DNA from: Allolobophora icterica
Taxonomy: Eukaryota > Annelida > Clitellata > Crassiclitellata > Lumbricidae
DNA: 64,000 nt
Assembly (NCBI GenBank): GCA_963556255.1
Contig: OY744610.1
Coordinates: forward strand, 7,911,529-7,975,528
Direction: 5' to 3'
Of the stretch, positions 19,683 to 30,745 are shown one piece after another (the stretch's first letter is position 1; every line of letters starts with the position of its first letter). Position numbers and translations under genes: made by a program. A model generated the notes under the pieces. It searched no databases. It saw only the letters and a program-made list of their open reading frames with translations, and was not told where the DNA came from.

Positions 19683-22600
19683 GTTTGTAGTCTTCCTACA
19701 ATTTTAATTGGAAGACAAAATAACACATATCCTAGCGGGCGCATCGCTCATGTAAATTTAATTTACAGTGCTAATTTGATTTTTTAAAGAAAGCAGCCAA
19801 GATTTCAGAAGAAGAAATCGTCAAATTGATCTCAGTGACGCATTAGCCATCATACAACAGAAAATAAAGAAAAACCTTTTCTATATGACACAACTTAATA
19901 TAAACTTAACAGTGGCGTCACGAGCGGGTGCGGGGGGTGCGGACCGCACCGGGTGACACCCTCAGAGGGGGTGACACCCAACATGAGAAAATGATTAAAT
20001 GTTTGCAAGATGAGGAATTCCTAAAAAAGGTCATCAAATTTTTTTGGAGACGAATTCCTAAAAAAAGTCATCACTTTTTTTCAGGGTGACACCACGACTT
20101 ACCGCACCGGGTGACACCAGCCCTAGTGACGCCACAGAAACTTAATCTACATACCAGCTTAAAAACCAATATTATTCATGAAGAGTTTGTTATCATACAT
20201 TCTCAAACCAATGTTCTTGTTCTATAAGGTACCGAGTGCCTACCGAATCTAAAGAATATAGCGGTCTACGAAGGAGACCAGAACACAATGATGAATCTAA
20301 CAGCTGACCTTAGCAACGTAAGTTGGATAGTCATACCAACTTCTGACGAGTTTGGTAGTTACAATATCTGGAATAGCAGTGACGCGGATCCTACACTGAC
20401 TAATCTCTTCAACGTTAATCAAAACGGTCTAGTAATACTTAACGCGACAACGACTCCAACTGGTCAAGGTCCGATTTCAACTTCCGGTCTGTACATCGCA
20501 CAGTGTCTGGCAGATGGCAACAAGACAGGAGCCAAACTCCTTGTCGTCCGTGAGTATTTTAATTAATGCTATATCAATTAATACTATGGGTTGCATAAAC
20601 ATAACAAGCGTTTCAGGCGTTAACTATAGCTAGGTTCGTGTAAGTAGGCCTAATTGTGTTGGAGTTATGAAATCATGGGAAAACAATTTTTTCATTTAAT
20701 TAACCCAGATATTCCCCACGTCCTACATGTAGGACAGTTAGTTTTTTGTTTATGCAATAATACATAATAACATCTCTGTGTTATTATACTCTTTTTTTAC
20801 AAGGAAGATGTACTTCCTGTACGTTGTAATGTTTGTAGTTGACTTTGCTTGCGTTGTCATATCAGAGAAATAAACTTTCAATTCGAAGAAAAGCGGAATC
20901 TGAGAAATCGTCGATATGGCTAGAAAGAGGTGGGTGTACACTATTACATGCGAAAATTATAAATATTATAACTATTTCTAAATTACCTACAGCTATGAAG
21001 GTATGCATGAAAATTATTAGTCCTTTGTTAGTCAATATTACCAGGCTTTGGCAGGGATCGTTAGTACACCGTCCTACATGTAGGACACTGGGACTATGTA
21101 CAACATATTAGTTGGAAATTGTTTGTCACTTCATCCAGTTTTTTTAGGGTCAGGGTTAGTTCCAGGGTTGGTATTAGGGTCATTTTGAACAGGTAGGTCT
21201 GCCTAGTATGCCAATAGACAAATTTTTATGTTCTTACTGTTGTTATAATTATTTGTGGTATATAGCATTGGCTTACACAATAGTAACACAATGTATTAGA
21301 AATTTTTTTCTTGTATCTTTACAGAATGTACAAACTTCATGAAGTGATGGCCATGCTGGAGGATGATCCAGATTCTGTGCCAGCTGCTGGAGTAGACATT
21401 TTTTACAGCCACCCGATAACGCATGTGCAGAAGTAACTGATGAGGATTCAGGAGATGAGGAGACGGTAACCATAAACAAACTGCCTCCAAGTCAGTTGCG
21501 TGCCGATGCTGAGACGCAACGTCCACCAGATGACGACAGCAGTACTGACAGCGATGATGATGCGCGTCACCTAGCTGCATCCAGTCTTCCTCCAGCAAAG
21601 AAGAAGATGAAGGTCTATACATGGAGAAAAGGTGATTTAGCGCTTTCTCCGATTACATCAAGGACTTGGAGCCCTAAAGATGTCATTGAACTTAGGGAAT
21701 CACCAGTTGACCTCTTTCTCACCTTCTTTGATGCCGAGGTCTTCGGCATGATCGTGACTCAAAGCAACAACTATGCAGCTCGCAAGAACAAGAATCTCGA
21801 CATGACTGTTGAAGAGCTGAAATGCTTCATTGGAATTCTCCTTCTCAGTGGCTATGTTGAAGTACCGAGGCGCCGTATGTAGGCCTACTGGCAGCAGTCC
21901 GAAGACACGCACAACTCGTTGGTCGCTGCTGCAATGACTAGGAATCGCTTTGACGAAATTATGTCATGCCTTCACCTTACTGATAATGACCGTCTGGAGA
22001 AGACCGACAAGTTCGCCAAGGTGCGTGGTCCGTTGTTTGATGAACTGAACAAGGCGTTCCTAGCAAATGGCCCACATGAAGAAAATCACAGTGTCGATGA
22101 AGCAATGGTGCCTTACTTTGGGCGGCATGGCTGCAAGCAGTTTATAAGAGGTAAACCGATTCGGTATGGATTCAAGTTATGGGTTGGTGCAACGCGACTC
22201 GGTTATGTCAACTGGATGGAGCCATATCAAGGGGCTGGTACAAGGATTGATCCAAAGTACAAAGATTTGGGTCTTGGAGCAGGCGTCATACTTCAATATG
22301 CTGACGTGATCTCTTCCATTGGCGATGATCCATACCATATCTTCTTCGACAATTTCTTCACATCGATACCATTGCTGGCAGAACTTTCACAACGGAAGCT
22401 GAACGCAACAGGAACGATTCGGGAAAACAGAACTTCAAAGTGTCCTCTTCAGGACACAAAAGCTATGAAGAAGACTGAACGCGGCTCATACGACTTTCGA
22501 CTAGCGAAAGATGAGAACATCGTTGTTTGCAAATGGAATGACAATAGCGTTGTGTCCATTGCCTCGAATGCTTTATCTGTACGACCGACTCACAATGTTA

Positions 22601-25600
22601 CCAGATACTCACAGAAGAAGAAAAAGAATATCAGCGTCACACAACCTCACCTTGTCCGCATCTACAACGAAAACATGGGAGGCGTCGACCGCTGTGACCA
22701 AAACATCAGCATGTACCGTATTTCAGTAAGAGGAAAGAAGTGGTACTTCCCTCTGATATGTCACTGTATCGATTTGGCTGAGCAAAATGCCTGGCAACTC
22801 CACAAAGCTCGCAAAGGATCACTGGATCATCTCCAGTTCCGCCGTCGCGTAGTAACCGCTCTACTGGAGACCAATGTCAAATCATCAAAGGGTGCAGGTA
22901 GACTGTCAAAGACTGAACATGTCGACTCCAGATACGATCGATTAGACCATCTCGTGGAGCCGCGGGAGAAACAAACAAGATGTCGACACTGTCATCAAAA
23001 GTGCACCACTCGGTGCAGCAAGTGCAACATTGGTTTGCACGTGAAGTGTTTCATTGACTATCACAAGAAATAAACCAAGTCTAGATTTATTCTAGGCAGA
23101 ACTCAAAATAGTCCTAATAATGTCATTTTCTCATTTGTGAGGAAAATAGATCTACATTATTGCTGTAAACAAAAATCTATGATCATATTCATATTTGGAA
23201 ACTGCATGTGTTGTGTGTTCCCAGCGTCCTACATGTAGGACGGCTAATTTCTAAGTAACTACGTACAGCGAACATGAAAATACATTTTCCCCCTCTATTT
23301 TGTATTTATTTCTATCAGATTATTCACAGTAATGCCTAAAACTATGAAAAAAAGGCCCGTGGGAACATCTGGGATAATATGATGCCGATGCGGTTTTGTC
23401 TCAAACCAACTTGATGCGTATAGCCTAAACTAAATATATATATATACATGTATTAATGATATTAAATTAAATTCATTTTATTGACTCCAGCTAAATAAAA
23501 CAATAGCGCATTTAAAGAAAATCCTAAGGAAGCTGCACGCTGGACCATCTCATCTATGCAAGTGTGTTTTAAAAGCGCCTTGTAAATGTTTGCTGAAATG
23601 CAGCACCACGCTTGTGCAGCTGAATACTGTTCACTGTTCAAAGAGACGGTCCGAAGTACAAGATAGGCTGAAGTTGATTTACGGAACGTGGATCATGCCT
23701 TGCAGTATTTAGGGGTTTTACGTAGCTGGCTGTGTTACAGTACTGTTGTCAGAGGCTAAGAATCTTTATGCGCAACACAGCCACAGGATCGTGGACTCGG
23801 TTGAGCTGAGACTATAACATAAATCTTCCTGACGTATGTTTGTACGGTGCTGACTAGCGAGGCCCGCCTCAAAAGCAGAATCTTGAATTCTTCTGTCGGA
23901 TGGGAACCAGCGCAACGTTCCCCTTATATAAACCGATATAGGTGAAAATTTTGGACATATTAAAATTGATGCATATGGGACTTCGGTAGGTCTGCAAGAG
24001 TGGAGTTACAGTTGTCGAAGCGTGTCAGAATAAATGAAAATGCAACCGTTTCTTCTGCACTCTCCGTATCTCAAGCAGTTAATAAATCCAGGACTTACGG
24101 ATAGAGTTCAGGTGATAAGCCATGGATAATTCTCCGTTTAGCAGCACATAAAGATCGCAGAAGACAAGCTTTTTGTTCCAGTCATAAACTCGCGATTTAG
24201 TCACAACTACTTTAATCCCTAAGCACTCTTATCAAGTTCAACCGAAGTTAATCGGAAGACACCCACGACTCCTACCAACCTTAGCTCCAAGTTTAGTAGA
24301 TCATAGCGCACAGTGTAATGTGACACTGTCCACGTAATGAAGATGTAAAGCATGTTTATTAAACTCTTGATTACCAACAACTCATGCACGTTCCCTTTTA
24401 TCCGCTACTCCTTAAAACAAAAGACATGTTTCCATAGACCTCATCGAGACTGCAAACGTCGGGGCATTGTCGAAAATTTCAATAAATTAAATTACCATTA
24501 TTCTTAGCTCCTTTTTCACTTTAACAGATGAACCTCCAGAATGTTCTTGCAATGCTGATTCACCAAACGCTGCCCAGCTATCGTGTACTATCTTCTACGC
24601 TGATGGCACATTGCATCCGATGGATGCTAATATGACTTGGACAAAAGATGGCGTCTTTTACACTACGGACACTCCTCCACGCACGAGGCTTGATTACTAT
24701 TTGTTCGAATCTACATCAACAATAACAGTGGACAGCAGCGTTTCCGAAAACTTTACATGCACGGTTACCTTTAATGCACCAACTGAAGTTCAGTATCCGT
24801 TCATTGCAACGAATGCACCGGAGTTCAGCGCATCATGCTCAGTAGCAGGTGAGTTTTTGCAGTCTCTTTCAGAAACTTAATGCAGTCAGCGATGTAAGTT
24901 TAACTTAGGTAAAGATATTCATAGCAAAAGAATACATAAATATAATCGCCTTAAACTGATACGGTGGTAATAGCAATTGCTGTTATAAATACAGTATTGT
25001 GTAAGACCTCTATGACAAAACTACTCAGAGGCTCATCCGAACTGAAAACGCAAGAACATGATCCAAGAGAATGCTCTTCAGTGTCTGGTGAAATAGAGGC
25101 GGAAACAAAGTAAGAAGCTGACATCGCAGGTCACTTGGCTGTCTGTTCCAGAGTGAAGGGTCAACCACGGCAAAACTGTCGTGTTGAGCTGCGGCTGTAT
25201 GAAACTGAAGTGAAAGCAAACTGAAGTTCGCTAACTCGACAGATGGCATGTAAACACTGAATTAAAATTACCATGTTTTACATATTGCCTTCCTATGTTC
25301 AGAGAAAGTAAATTCTTAGTCTTAAGTCACATTATGTCACACATACGATTAGAAATGGATGCTTGGAAACTGGGAGCCAATCTTTATTACTGATATCTTG
25401 AAATCTAATGATTAACCGAGCTGCAGCTTTTAAAACAGATTGAATTGGCGAAAGATGAGCAATGAGCATACGCATGTGGCATTACCACAATCCACTCCTA
25501 TGAACATAAATGCATGCGTGAGATACGTTGAGTTTTATGGGACTATGTTGGAGCCGGATTGGCGACGTCAGTTGGAGAGCTCCTTAGATGACTGAGATAT

Positions 25601-28159
25601 TACCCTTGTGATAACAGCACTTGAAATGCTATATAGGTGAAACTGTCATAATTTGATTTGTCTGTTGTGTGGTTTCAATAAACGGTTCAATCAATCAATC
25701 AATATTAGTCAGCTAAGGTCAGTGCATCTAGAGCTTCGCTGCAGATGTATGCCTGGTTTTAACCAATTAAAAATAAGAGGCACGCCCAGTTAAGAAAACA
25801 TGGTTACAAGAACTGCATAAAAGATAGTTGGGTTTGAAAAAGTGTATTGTGATGAAGAAATATTTTTAGTATGCCGTCTCCCAACAACAAGCAGTGCAAC
25901 AACCACTACTGTGCCGCCTCCAACAACGGCTACTCAGCCACCGACAACTGAATCGTCTACTAACACTCCAAGTATGTTTGAATGTTGCAGCATAAAAATG
26001 ATCATGGAAAGTAAATCAATTATAATAGGAATGATTTTGTCAACTATATCACTTCGTCTGGTTTTGTTAAACTTTACCTTCATGCAAATTATTCTGAATG
26101 TAAAGCTATTCTGTCGGAGTCATCATCCTTTTCCCTATTATTATGATCATCGTCATCATCGACATGACAATCCTGGCAATACGGGTTCCATTTAAAATTG
26201 TCATCATTCCGTCATATTTGATACCAATATCATTGTCGGAATTGTCCTTTGACTAAACTTTATCATGAAAACAAACAAAACTCATCGCGGGCATTAGACG
26301 GAATCATCAAAATAGTTTTATCATATATTCAATTCAATACAATTTACAATGATCAATGCACATCATGTTTTTGTTAAATACGACCATATGTTATCATTTG
26401 GTCAAGAAATGCTCAGATTATACAATCATTCTGAGCATTTACGAAAGAATTTCTACAAAGCTTTCTGATGGCGGCATGCTTTCAAAGGACTTGGCCATTT
26501 TCTGCACAAAATATTCGTCATCGATATTACCTTTGATTTCGTCTTACGAAGTGTGCATTAAATCGCAAACACCCTAGTATATGCTGATTATTTATGGTGC
26601 GTTGTCTATCTCTTGATTTTCACTGATAGACCTATGTCAACATAATCATATCACCGGCACTTAATGCTAACTATTTTGCAAGAAATGAACCATCAAATTT
26701 TTAGAGAAGAAAATTTATTCGCCCTTATCGATTACCTATCGCAAAAGAGAAAATAAAAACCATTATTGTTATTCCTTGATTTTTTAACGACCAAGCGAAA
26801 ACGCTTTGGTTAATTGTTAATTATGCTGTCATTAAGATTTTTTATGCTGTCATTAGGATTTCTTAAGTATATTTTGTAGTCATTAGATTTTAAAGTGAAA
26901 ATAGCACTATGACAAAGCAGTAAACAAGCATCAAAGATATTGTGTTACTGCGGATAAGAGTAACCGAAAGAAAGTTGTCTTTTTCTAGGTTTCGAGTGTT
27001 TTCCGAATCTGAAGAATTTAGCTGTTTACGAAGGACAGCTCAATACAATCATGAATTTATCAACTGACCGTAATACCGTACGGTGGAGGGTTCTTCCAAA
27101 TTCAAACGAGTATGCCTTTCAAACTATCGTCGACTTCGGTAGTGCTTGGAATCCCTCGTTGACTGGGCTCTACGACGTTAACCAGACAGGTCTAGTAATC
27201 AAGAACGCGACAACAACGGAAAATGGAAAACCGATATCAACAGCTGGGTTGTACATGGGAGAATGCGCCAATAGCAACACGACAGGCGCCAAGTTACTCG
27301 TCGTTCGTAAGTTCTTTGGCTACTTTTTCTTTTCTTTTATATCTTTCGAATAAACGAAATTGGATGTTAGTTGTTTAGGTTTCAAATTGGAATTTTATAT
27401 AACGACATTTTCTGCATGATTTCGCACCTACGTTCATACGGTAGGTTGGGTTTGTCTTCAGTTTCAGCCTTACTCCAGCATAATTATGTTATAACATTGT
27501 AGCGTTTGAGTCTATTGCAAATTCGGATCATATTGGAGTCTGTTTTGTTGAGTTTTTGCATGAACATCGATCAGATAGAGCGTTTATCTAGATCCGTCTT
27601 TGTTCAATCGGATTTTAAGTCTATCTTCACAGGAAATTGCTGCTGTTTCGTATCATTCGCAGTCACTTGGTCCTAGGAAGAATGAACTCCCCTTTCAATT
27701 TGTCCTAGGAAGAATGAACCCACAAGTCACTTGGTCCTAGGAAGAATGAATTCCCATTCAATTTGTCCCAGGAAGAATGAACTCCACAAGTCGTTTGGTC
27801 ATAGGAAGAATCAACTCCACAATTCAATTTGTCCTAGGAAGAATCAATTCCACCAGTAGCTTGGTCCGATCTCACGAGAGACACTCGGGGGTGTTTATTC
27901 GCAGGGTGGAGTGTTTTTGTCCTAGTATGAATTAACGCTCCAGTCATTATATACTAGGATATTAACAATCCCGGAGTCTTTTCATACGGGGAGTCTATTC
28001 AGCCTCCTACACCGGCCATCTGCAGAGGCTTGGCGAAGCCAGGCCTGCATTTGCCTACACGGTTGACCTCTCTCTCTTTCTCTGTCTGTCTGTCTGTCTG
28101 TCTCTCTGTCTCTCTGTCTGTCTGTCTCTCTTCTCTGTTTCTGTCCCTCTGTCTCTGTC

Positions 28160-28190
<31 letters not shown>

Positions 28191-29343
28191 TTGGCTGGCT
28201 GTAAGGGAAGTTCTTAAGACTAAAGCAGGCCAACGGGCTTATTATGGCCCAACTCGTGGTCGCCTCATTTACACGGACGCCTCATGCACGACTCCCTCCT
28301 TGCCTGTCACGGACGGAGGGCTGGTAGGCCTTCCCGATCTTCATGCCTGACCCCAGTCAGTGACGGAGGAATGGGGGGGAGTTATACTCCCTTCACCCTC
28401 ATACAGGCCAGTTCGAAGCCAAGTGATAAAGTGCGGGAAATAGATTTGACTGCTTTACTGTTTAATAATAAGTAGCTGTACCCGCGAAAAATCAAAGTAT
28501 GTAAATTAGTTTGGAAACTTAGTTCAAATTTAACCCGTGAAAGATCAAGGAACGTGAATTAACTTCTTATTAAGCTGTGGTGTGGAAAGTACAAACGTGC
28601 TTCAGACTATAGATATTAAAAATGTAAGCTTACACTACAATTATTGTTTTACTTACCGCGATTTTTAACGGGTTACAGCTAGCTGATACTTAAAATGTGA
28701 TCTACCTAATTGATCACTCATGTTTGCCCCAGTAGAGAAGTTTCTGAAACCCCAGAGATCAAGGTAGTTGGTCTCGAAATGTATTGTTTAATACGGACTG
28801 ATGTAGCACGAGGGTGTGGACAAGATAGGACGAGCTGAGAGTAGAACCAGGAAGTTAACGTTGAAGGAGCATATCGTAATCGACGGTATCAAAAACGGCA
28901 GAACGATTGAAGTAAACCGAAAGCAATTACTTTTCCTTTTTCTAGGTAAAAAAGGCGTCATAAAACGTGTTGAATAAACATAAACTAACAGTGGTTGTTT
29001 CTTGTTTGAACTATTTTATATTGCAGGCACAGGTCCAGTGTGTTCAACCATGTCGATCGATTCAACGTCTTCCAATGTATCGTGCAGCGTCACTTTCGCC
29101 GACGGCCCTGTTCATCCCATTCGTCCGATTGTAACCTGGATACTCAATGGAGTTTTCTTGGCAACGTACACTCTTCAGGGCGAGATGACTGATTATTATG
29201 TGTTCTTCGCGTCATCAACCATAACAACCAACAGTGGCTCTGCTCAATGTCAACTGACCTTTGCTGAACCAACTGACATCCAGTATCCATATATCGCAAC
29301 AAATGCACCGCAGTTCAACGAATCTTGTTTCATCAGTTTTTAA
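19592..29343 (+). CDS. Ig-superfamily gene C: signal-V-C-hinge-V-C (secreted, ~489 aa)
   Basis: Six exons join in one frame with consensus sites, all in phase 1: 19592-19682, 20229-20549, 24528-24848, 25870-25971, 26989-27306, 29027-29343. The product has a signal peptide (core FSLLIFSLL), a first V-like and C-like Ig pair, a 34-residue Thr/Pro hinge, a second V-C pair and a stop. No membrane anchor. V domains carry Cys at EC(L/F)PN and in Y(I/M)xxC, with no B-strand Cys. C domains carry the canonical Cys-Trp-Cys and an outer Cys pair. Many N-glycosylation sequons. The V1-C1 intron contains a piggyBac element, and the first intron a hAT MITE. It could instead be transcribed as two shorter forms, since gene B shows a working single-pair layout. 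Function unknown; secreted recognition molecule is inference. Confidence 0.78.
19910..20137. mobile_element. hAT-type MITE, 228 bp
   Basis: Ends CAGTGGCGTCAC and GTGACGCCACAG, flanked by an exact 8-bp duplication AAACTTAA (19902-19909, 20138-20145). Located in intron 1 of gene C. The interior contains repeated 'gaattcctaaaaaa.gtcatcaa', a phrase also seen in the MITEs at 4021 and 4543. Confidence 0.9.
20229..20549 (+). CDS. Gene C exon 2, first V-like Ig domain
   Basis: 321 bp, acceptor tataag, donor gtgagt. ECLPN at the start, WIVIP in the C strand, GLYIAQC in the F strand. Two cysteines only. Confidence 0.8.
20720..20735. promoter_or_regulatory. Subterminal palindrome GTCCTACATGTAGGAC, copy 1
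   Basis: A 16-bp perfect palindrome 16 bp inside the left end of the piggyBac element. The identical word recurs at 21071-21086 and 23226-23241. Probable transposase or host-factor binding site (inference). Confidence 0.75.
21071..21086. promoter_or_regulatory. Palindrome GTCCTACATGTAGGAC, copy 2
   Basis: Second identical copy, between the left end and the transposase reading frame. Confidence 0.75.
21326..23073 (+). pseudogene. piggyBac transposase with one frameshift and one in-frame stop
   Basis: DDE_Tnp_1_7-type transposase, about 580 aa if unbroken. It opens MYKLHEVMAMLEDDP after a possible acceptor (ctttacag). The frame slips by one base in a T run at 21399-21404, then continues as LQPPDNAC and DEDSGDEE. 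A stop at 21880 lies inside an extra AGGCCT, where the conserved MYW motif should be. After it the frame is open to the end. The three catalytic Asp contexts are intact: SVDEAMVPYFG (about 22094), YHIFFDNFFTS (about 22340) and MGGVDRCDQN (about 22680). The C-terminus has the usual Cys-rich domain (CRHCHQKC...CSKC...C). With only two lesions the copy is young. Confidence 0.9.
23226..23241. promoter_or_regulatory. Palindrome GTCCTACATGTAGGAC, copy 3
   Basis: Third identical copy, between the transposase stop and the right end, about 130 bp inside the terminus. Confidence 0.75.
23380..24527 (+). other. Intron sequence before C1 exon, duplicated in unit D
   Basis: About 23620-24520 aligns loosely with 30820-32020 upstream of the decayed exon of unit D (for example 'gaatctttatg', 'cgtcagagtagag/cgtcagaataaat'). 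No gene or intact transposon seen. Confidence 0.5.
24528..24848 (+). CDS. Gene C exon 3, first C-like Ig domain
   Basis: 321 bp, acceptor tttaacag, donor gtgagt. PECSC at the start, LSCTIFY, MTWTKDG, FTCTVTF, and SASC at the end. Unlike the last exon it has a working donor and no stop. Confidence 0.8.
25000..25250 (-). mobile_element. Fossil LINE C-terminal remnant (unit C copy)
   Basis: Minus strand: QHDSFAVVDPSLWNRQPSDL and RCQLLTLFPPLFHQTLKSIL. Same insertion as at 10335-10502 and 32455-32800. Confidence 0.7.
25590..25712 (+). mobile_element. LINE 3' end with (AATC)n tail
   Basis: 'ttgaaatgctatataggtgaaactg...tttcaataaacggttc' followed by AATC repeats is a typical CR1/L2-type 3' end. It lies between C1 and the hinge exon of gene C. 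Confidence 0.55.
25870..25971 (+). CDS. Gene C exon 4, Thr/Pro hinge
   Basis: 102 bp, phase 1-1, acceptor tttttag, donor gtatgt. Encodes VCRLP then a Thr/Pro/Ser-rich stretch (TTTTVPPPTTATQPPTTESS). Links the two V-C pairs; O-glycosylation likely. Confidence 0.78.
25972..26988 (+). other. Intron between hinge and second V exon
   Basis: The first 250 bp align with 10988-11230 and 33126-33480, including a short run of CATC/GTCATC that became a long repeat in unit D. The rest is AT-rich without recognised features. Confidence 0.5.
26989..27306 (+). CDS. Gene C exon 5, second V-like Ig domain
   Basis: 318 bp, acceptor tttctag, donor gtaagt. ECFPN, VRWRVLP and GLYMGEC. Its 3' end is nearly identical to gene A exon 1-90. 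Confidence 0.8.
27659..27865. repeat. Dimeric minisatellite (about 64 bp, three copies)
   Basis: Units built of two related ~32-bp halves around GTCCTAGGAAGAATGAACTC: 'agtcacttg' half and 'ttcaatttg' half alternate. It lies in the last intron of gene C and is absent from the equivalent intron of gene A. Confidence 0.8.
28055..28195. repeat. CT/CTGT-rich microsatellite
   Basis: Mixed (CTGT)n and (CT)n tract on the + strand in the last intron of gene C. Apparent Ser/Leu/Cys or Arg/Asp/Thr frames across it are artefacts. Confidence 0.85.
28200..28700. other. Intronic insert, nothing recognised
   Basis: Present in gene C but not at the same place in gene A. 28476-28560 ('tagctgtacccgcgaaa') resembles the start of the element at 55677 and may be a retroposon end. 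Confidence 0.35.
29027..29343 (+). CDS. Gene C exon 6, last C-like Ig domain and stop
   Basis: Acceptor attgcag; GPVC, VSCSVTF, VTWILNG, AQCQLTF, NESC, then TAA at 29341. Near-identical to gene A exon 1021-1346 with a 3-residue deletion in the E-F loop (GAPENY versus GSA). Confidence 0.82.
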
Positions 29344-29354
29344 TTATTTGCACT

Positions 29355-29696
29355 CACATTTTTCACGGTTGTGGTTTGTAACACATTTACCACGGTTGTG
29401 GTTTGTAGCACATATATCGCCGTAATGGTTTGTATCACATTTACCACGGTTATGGCTTGTATCACATTTATCGCCGTCATAATTTGTGGTCATGGTTTGT
29501 ATCACATATATCGCCGTACGGTAATGGTTTGTATCACATTGACCACGGTTATGGTTTGTATCACATTTATCGCCGTTATAGTTTGTGGTTATGGTTTGTA
29601 TCACATATATCGCCGTTATGGTTTGTGTCACATTTGGCACCGCTACGGTTTGTATCACATTTATTACGGTTATGGTTTGTATCACAATTATCATAA
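29355..29696. repeat. ~27-bp minisatellite in the 3' flank of gene C
   Basis: About twelve copies of a unit like TATGGTTTGTATCACATTTA with alternating 'tcgccgt' and 'ccacggt' links. The equivalent place after gene A (1362-1475) has about four degenerate copies. It probably lies in the 3' UTR or just beyond it. Confidence 0.85.
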
Positions 29697-29699
29697 GCA

Positions 29700-30370
29700 A
29701 AGCAATAATTTTTATTACAGACGTTAATTAATATGTTAGTATGCTTGTGCAGACAGCACTGACAACTGTTAAACATAATTATTCTAATCTAATCCGCACT
29801 CACTGTAACTGACTCCGGTGTGTCAGTATGACCTAGGAATAAACGAAAATATCTATGTTTAGATCAAATATTAGGAAGCATTCCAATTATTTTCATGCAA
29901 TTTATTCGGACAAACCGTCATTGGTGTTCGTGTTTGAAATAAGAAACATTGACAAAGAAGTTAACGAGATTTTAAAAAATATGTGTTAAAGTTTTGACAA
30001 GAGAAATTTCACATATGAAAAAGCATCAAATCAGCTTCAATAACAGCCTCTTCTTCGCAATATGAAGCTTTAATGGTCATGTCCTTCATGGTCTGTTGCC
30101 TCAAATTAGATTAACAGGATATCTCTTGCGCCCCAGAGGCCACAATCTTACTTTACCTCATTCCGATGATCTGGTTAGAAGAATCTTTATTATTAGGATG
30201 CTTTTTATGTTGTTTAATTAAACATTTCAACTTTTTTGCAAATCTCTAGGCTTATTATTATGATGCTTTTGATGTAGTGTTATTAGCACTACATTTTAAA
30301 ATACTTGTAACAATTGCGCTCTCTTGTTTTCAAATTTCATTATCTTCTTTTTACTTCAATGGTTTAGATT
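29700..30370. other. 3' flank of gene C
   Basis: 29870-29980 aligns with 1520-1665 after gene A, including one arm of the hairpin found there. The rest is AT-rich with no recognised feature. Confidence 0.45.
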
Positions 30371-30387
30371 ATATCTTTAGGCCTACT

Positions 30388-30630
30388 CATAGGCGTAATT
30401 TGTGGGCGCACGAGAGGTACCCGTACCCCTCACTTTTGAACTGAGGCACTGTACCCAACATTTTAACCAATGCCCACGTGGGACTGACATTTCTATACCA
30501 GACCCTTTGGCGCCTATAAAAAATTAACGAGATACTGGCAAGGTAATATGTCCAAAATGGTCTCCACGCGAAAACTGAAAGTGGAGAAGAAATTGGTACC
30601 TTCCACTTTTATGCCAAAGTTACGCCCCTG
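30388..30630. mobile_element. hAT-type MITE whose left target duplication carries AGGCCT
   Basis: Ends CATAGGCGTAATTTG and CAAAGTTACGCCCCTG. The right flank is TCTGTACT (30631-30638). The left flank (30374-30387) is the same 8-mer with one mismatch, split by an extra AGGCCT. Related termini at 47057-47194. Confidence 0.7.
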
Positions 30631-30745
30631 TCTGTACTTGTTCACCAATATGCGGTTCGCGCTTCGTGTTTCAATAAAGAATCTTAATAGAAATAATAGT
30701 TGAATTTCCAGTAGGCCTAATATGGTGGAATTAGGAAAACGAGAC

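Larger units (their letters stand above)
20704..23373 (+). mobile_element. piggyBac transposon, recently inactivated
   Basis: Left end CCCAGATATTCCCCACG follows TTAA (20700-20703). The right end reads in reverse CCCAGATGTTCCCACGG and is followed by ATAA, a one-base change from the expected TTAA. CCC termini and a TTAA target are diagnostic of piggyBac. It sits in the V1-C1 intron of gene C. Three copies of a 16-bp perfect palindrome lie in the noncoding ends. Confidence 0.92.

Noticed and set aside
23374..23377. Perfect TTAA duplication for the piggyBac element
   Set aside because: The right flank is ATAA, not TTAA. The insertion is still well supported, but the duplication is not perfect.
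27659..27865. CRISPR-like regular repeats
   Set aside because: Adjacent units are diverged and there are no unique spacers; it is a dimeric minisatellite in an animal intron.
29344..29776. Frames with repeated CDTNHNRGK or YGLYHIYRR
   Set aside because: Artefacts of the 27-bp minisatellite after gene C. The period is a multiple of three in parts, so all frames stay open.
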